Positions 57,668 to 64,000 of a stretch of DNA of 64,000 bases are shown here, piece by piece. Position numbers and translations under genes: made by a program. Position 1 is the first letter of the stretch; each line of letters opens with the position of its first letter. The notes beneath the pieces were generated by a model, which did not search any database, was not told the origin of the DNA, and saw only the letters and a list, made by a program, of their open reading frames with translations. This stretch comes from Acanthochlamys bracteata. Taxonomy: Eukaryota; Streptophyta; Magnoliopsida; Pandanales; Velloziaceae. The stretch is from NCBI GenBank assembly GCA_019914995.1, contig CM034138.1:558001-622000 (forward strand), given 5' to 3'.

Positions 57668-60306
57668 ATGCCGAGGATCAGCCCCCATAGCACCGGCACG
57701 ACGGCAGCTCGCTGTTGCCACTCGGGATGGACTGGAGCCCGCGGCCAAAGAAATGTGTGAGTAAAAATTTATCAACAATTTTGCAGCTGGTTGATCGTAG
57801 TTTTGATGATTTTATGAGTGAATTAAGATTTAATTCATTGACTTGCTTACTGTTGGATTCATTTCAGTATAGATGAATCCGCTTGGGACTGAACGAAGAT
57901 TTGAGTAATTGGTTTGGATTTTTGGAGTTAAGCATTTAGTGGAGCAGCTTTTAGATTGAATTTTGATGGTTTTAGAGTAGATGTTCCGTTAGAACTCACA
58001 CGTTGACTGTTTATTAGTTGCTTGAGATTTGTAGCTAGTAGAGCATACTACTGCATTACTTGGTTGAAATTTTGAATAATATGTATATACATTTCTGTAT
58101 AGCTAGAAAGATAGTTTGTTGCGATGGACGAATTTTGTAGCTAGTAAGCTCTTTTCCTTTATTGTATGATGCAGGATGGAAGAAATACTGTATGGACACA
58201 TGATCCTCGCACAGGATGGAGTTATTGTGCATCTTGGGTAGTGCAACAAGAAGCGAGAGCTGCAACTGAGAGCTTGTTGAAACCTGTGATTGTAAGAATC
58301 CTTACTAGTATCGCTTTTCGTTTTATTCAAAGGCATTACCGTGCAAATTTCTATGTTCGATCTCATAAGGCATATTTACTCTTCATCCAGTCATAGTATC
58401 TCATATAGAACATTTTCATGTACTATTATGTTTAGCATCTGCTAGACAATTGCACTTGTAGCAGAAACTATCACAACGTTTTTTCCAACAAATAAACAGC
58501 TCCTTTCTCCTAAACTAGTATAGTGTTTGTCTTAGTTGGCATTCAGTCTCCTGAAGGAATGAGCACCAGTCATGGAATACTTTGAAGATTTAGTGACTTC
58601 TTGAAGTTGTTTTCTGCTGTAAGAGACAATTTTCATCTTCCCGTTTCCTAGCTATTTTGGTTTATCTCTTAATTCTGGTGCATATTTCTCTTCCTCAGTT
58701 CTTCTTGCTGTAATGCCCTCTACAAGAAGTAAGAATGAGGAATTTGAATGCTTAAGATGAGAGTAGTTACTTAAAATTTGTTGTTCCATTGAAAGTGCAC
58801 CTACCTTTTGAAAGAACCAATGAAAGTGGCTCGGGACGTATGACTAGTCTACTTACAGTATTTTAAGCATGTTGAAGTTTACTATGTGTAGGTACTCTTA
58901 AAACTTGCAATTGGAATCATCTATTGTATTTAGCTTTACTCTAATAGACCTTCTATTTACATTATTTAGTTTTTGTAGCTTAAGAAGGCATTTCCGAAGA
59001 AAAGTGTTCTTCCAGCTCCACCAAAACATGCTTTCTTGAGAATAAGCTCTAGCCATTTGTTGTTGGAGGAGGTAATCATCAGCTCAACTTTGTTAGTAAA
59101 TTTATTACTTCCCTTTTGCTACTTTTACTGCCAATGATAGAATACAATGACACAAAAAAAAACCATGTAGCAAGTTCCTCCTAGTGTGGTTAAGATTGTG
59201 TTGTTATCGGTGTTATTTCTAGTGTTCTACAGCCAAGTATGCAATTTTGGCAATAGGTTCTTAGTTGTTCTTGAAATTTTAAATGCTTATATTTATAGAA
59301 GGTTTTTGTTTAAAGTGAAGATTCGGTGATTCAGTACATGTTTTCTAATGCATATGCTGATTCATATTTAAATGTTGCAATTTTAGCCAGGAAGTTTTGT
59401 TGATGTTGTTGATTTCTACAGTTCGATGAACCATGGATTTCTCTTAAAAAGAGTTTCTGTTTGGAATTTATTGGAAGCTTGATTTGGTTTATTTTGTTGT
59501 TGGTTTGTCTCTTTGGTGCTTGTGATTGACAAGCTATCATGGAGGAAAAGGGAGGAATTTAAGATTTGTGAACTGCCCTATAATGAAATTCATTTGAAGC
59601 AATGTAAAATTTTCGGACTAGTAATTCTTAGAAATAATATTTCTCCTCGCAGAGAAGGTATGCTTTAGAAGACTGGATGAGCAAACTACTCTCACACATT
59701 GACATCTCCAGAAGTGCTCCTGTGGCAGCTTTTCTTGAGCTTGAAGCTGCTGCAAGGTCATGGAGGTGCTTTTTCTTCAAGATTTGGTATTATGAAGTTT
59801 CCTTTTCTTTCATATACATTATTTTTCACCCAAAAGGAAGTGGAAGAAGAAACAAAAGATCTATCAATTTTGCATTTAGGAGGCTGATGCTGGCACTATA
59901 TATCTCGTTTCCCACCAACAATTTCGTGCAGATCATATATGAACTTGTCTTTTCAAAGGGATACTATTAATGTTTCTCCTTAGATAATTCACAACTTTCA
60001 TCCATGTTTATCTCTTACCGATTACTGTTTGCAGCATTTCAGGATGTCAGTTCTCACGGCATGGGGACGAGCATGCCATCTCAACCCATTGATAGAACCT
60101 CTTCTTTCCCTGCTAATTTTGTTACTGATTGGTCAAATTTTGGATCTTCATCCCAATCAGTAGCATCAGAATTTGGTACTTATGCAGCATCAGATCTAGA
60201 GACTCCAGTACATGGAAAGCTTGAATGTTTCTATATCATACATAACTTGTCAATTGAACTCTTGGTCTCATCAAAAAAGTTATATGCTGTAAATAATCTC
60301 TCATAA
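57668..60306 (+). pseudogene. Truncated, decayed EREL-type PX-domain gene
   Basis: EREL proteins are plant PX-domain Rab effectors in vacuolar trafficking, about 700 aa. Here only pieces of the N-terminal third remain. Exon ~57668-57770 has the ATG in one frame (MPRISPHST), while the family motif HRHDGSSLLPLGMDWSPRPK is in another. Exon 58175-58291 reads DGRNTVWTHDPRTGWSYC, but the PX phosphoinositide-binding core that should follow is absent. Exon 58979-59071 is LKKAFPKKSVLPAPPKHAFL; exon 59653-59755 is [20 protein letters not shown] and FLELEAAAR; and 60035-60220 has ASDLETPVHGK, matching the Ser-rich region after the PX domain. The coiled-coil C-terminal half is missing and AT-rich sequence follows. 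I therefore call it a non-functional relic, though some transcription is possible. Confidence 0.7.
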
Positions 60307-60895
60307 ATGTTACGAGACTTTTGGAAGCGAACTTTTCTAAACTAAAGAATATTTTTAAAAAAATTTTAAAATAAATTTGATTTTTTTAGTCTTACAAAAA
60401 AATTATAAGTATAAATATAAGGATATATAATTTTTTAATTTAAAAATGTAATAAAATATTTAAAAAAATTCATTCATTTTAGTTTGATCTCCGTAAGGGA
60501 AAACATTAAAATACTAAAGAACTTTTACTTTTTGAGAAATTATTGAAAATATTAATGAATATGTTTTTTCTTTTTTTTTCTCTCTCTATTTCTTTGTTAG
60601 TTCATTATTTGTTCCTTTTTTCTCTCATAAAGAAGGTTAATTAATAGAAGAAAGTAGAAAAAAAAAACCTCAAACATAGAAGGAGAGCTCTGTAGAAGCA
60701 ACAACCACAAAGAATCAGAAAAGTCGAATCTTTTTCACCCAATCCACCTTCCTCAGCTGCAAAGATTCAATCTTTTCTTCTGGCGATCGACCGCCGTGGC
60801 TCGATATGGAAGCAGAAGGCTTGTAGGAGGGTTGCGGCGGTAGGCGGCGGTGGAGAGAATTTTCTCTCGAGAAATTTTCTTCCGGCTGCGGCACG
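60307..60895. other. AT-rich spacer and CUE-gene leader
   Basis: About 60320-60560 is A/T-rich and resembles family 2 blocks, possibly the junction where the EREL relic was truncated. A CT-rich tract at 60570-60590 and a probable 5' UTR (60690-60895) precede the next gene. Confidence 0.45.
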
Positions 60896-63049
60896 ATGTC
60901 GGCGATAGTTTGCGGCAAGAGATCGAATTCAATCTTCGAGGAGCTCCACCATACTTCTCCGCCTTCGTCGAAACGGATCCGGTGCTCTTCTACGTCGCCT
61001 GTTAGACTGTCGCCGACATCGTCGCCGTCTTCGGTTAATTGGAATTGGAATCTCATGCAGCTGAGATCAGTCTTCCCTGATATGGAACAGGAGGTACTTG
61101 GACACCTGTGCTTGTTAGTTTTCATGGCTCTTTTGGTTAATTTTTATTCTTTAGTGAGATTTGTGGTGGAAATATGAATATTTCATGGTTTATGATGCAT
61201 TTGAAGTTGCTTTAGGATTGGTTAGATTGGTAGCTTAGGCTGTTGAAGATTACAAATGCAAAAGAGTTGGATCCTAGTTATAGATTTTTTGAAAATGTTG
61301 TACGAACCCAGTCCTTGTTTCAAAAATGTTGACAGAAGAGTGATTATATGTAATACAGACAACTTATGAAGCTGGAAAAGTTGCATATGCACATGCAATG
61401 GGAGTGCTTGTCTCGCATCACTGGTTCTGTGGTACTTCTGTTTATAACATAGTTGAAACTTTTCTTGATAGGTAGCTCCTTAGTGTAGCTATTAAGATAA
61501 GGTATAGGTAACAATGCTTGGTGTAGATTCCACCCTATTACCCCATATTATTGTCTCTCTCGTTTCCACCTTGGCCTGCTGACAGGCATATATGGAGTTG
61601 GGAGTACAGAAATGACTAAACTTCTCTTATAGCTAGTGTTAGCTTAAGGTAATCATTGATCATTATATGTGATGTGGAGCTTTTTGGTTTTCCTTTATTT
61701 TGACATAAAAATATGTCAACCAGAGAGAATATATGTTTGATGTAATACTACTTTCAGATTCTTGAGAGGGCACTTGAAGCTTCAAACGACGACTTGGACT
61801 CTGCCATAAAGAGTTTGGATGAACTCCGGCTTGGATCGTCTGAAATAAACACGGTTTCTACTGGCAAATTTGATACTGGAACTGAGAGTTTCGAACAAGC
61901 TAGTGAAGGTATGTGCTGTGATCGTCTACTTGAATTATCCACATTCTGCTATAAAGTGGATGAGTATCTATACTCGTCATATCAGTAGTTAGCCATATGG
62001 TTCTATGGTCATTGCGTCTCTGTGATCTTTGGTAGTGTGGTCCTAATGCAGTTTTTTTCTCCCCAAACATGACAGTTTTCTCCAACATTGACTCTGAGGA
62101 TGCACCACCTTCTGAAAGTCCCTCTTTGGTGGAGAGTAATCCAACGCAAGGTGCTGAATGGGTAGAGTTGCTTGTTACAGAAATGATGAATGCCTCTGAT
62201 GTTGATGATGCAAGAGTTCGTGCTTCCAGGGTTCTAGGGATGCTGGAAAAGTCTATTGTGGCTCGTGCAAGTGCAGAAGCTGTACATAGTTTTCATGAGG
62301 TATATGATATATCTTAACCGTGATCTTTTCGGACTTGAAACATGATAAAAGAAAAAGATCGTTGGAGGGTATGTCCGATGTCTATAATGATCTAAAAAAA
62401 TATCTTCATCTGTTACAAGCTGGATAATAGGCTAATAGATTAAGGGAAAAGGTTAGCATTGCGCTTGCTTAGTGTTTATATATTCATGTCAAAAGTTTTC
62501 CCACTTCAGTAATACTAGTAGTGGTAGATGTTCACCTTCTTGTATTGGTGACCATCCTATGGTATTCTGTGATCATAGTTGTTGATGGTGGTACTATAAT
62601 TGACATTTTTTATCGATTCTTTATCAGTTTCATATATGATCATAGAGGTGCTTTCAGATGTATGAAGCTTGATTTGTTTGGTGTCAAATAGGAAAACCTG
62701 GTTTTGAAGGAACAAGTTGACGCTTTGCTTCGTGAGAACAGCATTCTGAAACGAGCGGTTGCTATCCAACACGAGAGGCAGAAAGAGTATGACGAGAGGA
62801 GCCATGAGCTGCAGCATCTGAAACAGCTTGTTTCACAATATCAGGAGCAGTTGAGAACTCTTGAGGTATACTTTCACTCCTTAGTTCAGTACTTCTGTTG
62901 TGTACTCCTCCAGAACTCTTTTGTGTTAACTGAAATTTGTTTTTCCTTTGTGTCCGCTTCAGATCAACAACTATACTCTGATGATGCATCTTAGACAAGC
63001 TCAGGGAAGCAGCTCCATACCAGGGCGATTCAATCCGGATGTCTTTTAA
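60896..63049 (+). CDS. CUE-domain (ubiquitin-binding) protein
   Basis: Five exons (60896-61093, 61758-61908, 62076-62299, 62692-62865, 62963-63049) join in frame to 277 aa. The CUE domain spans WNLMQLRSVFPDMEQEILER to ASNDDLDSAIKSLDEL, with the conserved MFP-like VFP and the C-terminal LL/SL-type helix that bind ubiquitin. A coiled coil follows in the last third (NLVLKEQVDALLRENSILKR, HELQHLKQLVSQYQEQL). The protein ends QAQGSSSIPGRFNPDVF. The N-terminus MSAIVCGKRSNSIFEEL plus SSKRIRC is typical of a small plant family of CUE proteins (Arabidopsis At5g32440-like, from memory). The molecular partner is unknown. The gene appears whole, with a 664-nt first intron. Confidence 0.87.
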
Positions 63050-63880
63050 AGCAACACTGCTACGCCGATATTAAGTTTTGCCTGAAGCTGTTCCTCACTA
63101 GTCTGTTAACTTTTGCAACTAGGTGATTATCCATTGCACGGGAGATCATTAAACGGTTTCTTTTGAATGTAATTTGGTTGTCGTTGAAATATAAGGTTGT
63201 ACCCTATATGCAGGAAATTGTATGTAGATTATCAGGTTCTTCATCAAACTGAAGAGTTTATGTAGTCTGTCGTGTAAAACGATTATAGGTACTGCACTGA
63301 TGTAGAGTTCCATTTTACCAAAGGCTACTTATTTATTTCAATCTTCGTTTGCAACTGATTGATAAAATCTTCTGTGTATATTGATATCTTTCTTGTAATA
63401 AAATTTGCTGAAGAATATACATGTATCTATAGGTATCAAACCGACTTTGTCCGAATCGGACAGATTCAGGAACAAGGTTATAATAACGGGAGAATTCGGA
63501 ACAAGACTCATTTGACCGATTCCAAATCGACAGGTTTCGGACGTTATCCTCTCTTGATTGAACTGGTTTTGCTATCGGACAGTTTTCGGCGCTTGATTCG
63601 GATAAAACGTGTTTCTAAATGAACAGGTTACCAAGAACTTCGGACATAACGGGTTTCTGATCGTACCCGAATCAACATAAACCCTCTACCGCCTCTGCAA
63701 CTCACTTTAACTATAAAAACCTGCACCGCCGAAGTGTTTCGCATCTCTCTTGTTGAGAAATAAAAAAAATAACAGCGAAAATTTTCTCTTTTAAATTTCT
63801 TCAATTTGATCGATTATTTCGTTGATCGATTCAATTATTCTTCTCTCAATCGATCGATTTGATTGGTCGATTGATCATTA
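63050..63880. other. Spacer and promoter of the last gene
   Basis: 3' UTR of the CUE gene to about 63350. Then 63430-63670 is less AT-rich and carries repeated TCGGACAG / TTCGGAC words. A TATA box (CTATAAAAAC) lies at 63712-63718, followed by a leader with several ATCGAT words. Confidence 0.5.
63712..63718 (+). promoter_or_regulatory. TATA box of the gene at the right edge
   Basis: AACTATAAAAACCTG, about 165 bases before the ATG at 63881. Confidence 0.5.
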
Positions 63881-64000
63881 ATGGCAGTAGCAGTGATGGC
63901 TTGCAGGAAGAGAGATGTCTCCGTTCTTCTCGACGAACCCGGTTCTTCATTCCGCGGCCCGATTTCTAAGCGTTTTCGACGTTTCTCGCCGTCGAATCCC
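63881..64000 (+). CDS. Probable second CUE-like protein, first exon only (right edge cuts it)
   Basis: Open frame from the ATG at 63881 to the window end, 40 codons, beginning MAVAVMACRKRDVSVLLDEP and continuing with SKRFRRFSPSNP. The pattern Cys-x-Lys-Arg, an acidic LLDEP, then SKRFRRFSPS parallels CGKRSNSIFEEL and SKRIRCSSTSP at the start of the CUE gene just upstream. I infer a tandem paralogue, but the CUE domain itself would lie beyond the edge. A TATA box and a typical leader support a real gene start. Confidence 0.5.
   Translation, partial: MAVAVMACRKRDVSVLLDEPGSSFRGPISKRFRRFSPSNP

Overview
The window is nuclear DNA from a flowering plant, most likely a eudicot. The evidence is AT-rich introns and spacers, short GT-AG introns, and a gene set that is plant-specific or plant-typed: SYT5-type synaptotagmin, sucrose-phosphate synthase, class III peroxidase, FCA, SMG7, ACT-repeat ACR protein and a hybrid proline-rich protein. 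I could not fix the species. I see no bacterial gene, virus, retroelement, tRNA, rRNA or CRISPR array.

Layout from left to right. (1) A minus-strand synaptotagmin 4/5 gene cut by the left edge. (2) A minus-strand CRCK3-type receptor-like kinase whose kinase half is intact but whose ectodomain exons look decayed. (3) A plus-strand family A sucrose-phosphate synthase, complete in 13 exons (1059 aa). (4) A minus-strand PER20-type peroxidase. (5) A minus-strand FCA flowering-time/polyadenylation regulator in 18 exons (812 aa) with a 2.9 kb intron 3. (6) Divergent from it, an FPG/MMH DNA glycosylase with two candidate mutually exclusive exons 8. (7) A minus-strand SMG7 nonsense-mediated decay factor (978 aa) with apparent introns in its 3' UTR. 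(8) Divergent from it, CCR4-NOT subunit 10 (831 aa). (9) An intronless hybrid proline-rich 8-cysteine protein. (10) A VAMP71-type longin R-SNARE (222 aa). (11) An ACR2-type ACT-repeat protein with one apparent frame break. (12) A broken, truncated EREL-type PX-domain gene. (13) A CUE-domain protein (277 aa). (14) The first exon of a probable second CUE-like gene, cut by the right edge.

This is not a gene cluster for one pathway. RNA-level control is nonetheless well represented: FCA (3' end choice), SMG7 (NMD) and NOT10 (deadenylation). SYT, VAMP71 and the EREL relic belong to membrane contact and trafficking. SPS is the main sucrose-synthesis enzyme.

Spacers are very AT-rich and hold short inverted-repeat elements. 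The clearest are two adjacent long-hairpin foldback elements at about 51.9-52.7 kb that share arm motifs. Two further families of roughly 170-250 bp AT-rich MITE-like inserts recur in many spacers. No unmistakably new system was found. The best leads are the foldback pair, the FPG exon pair with a 50-nt spacer, the lost ectodomain of the CRCK gene, and lesions in the SYT and ACR2 genes that are either real or assembly errors.
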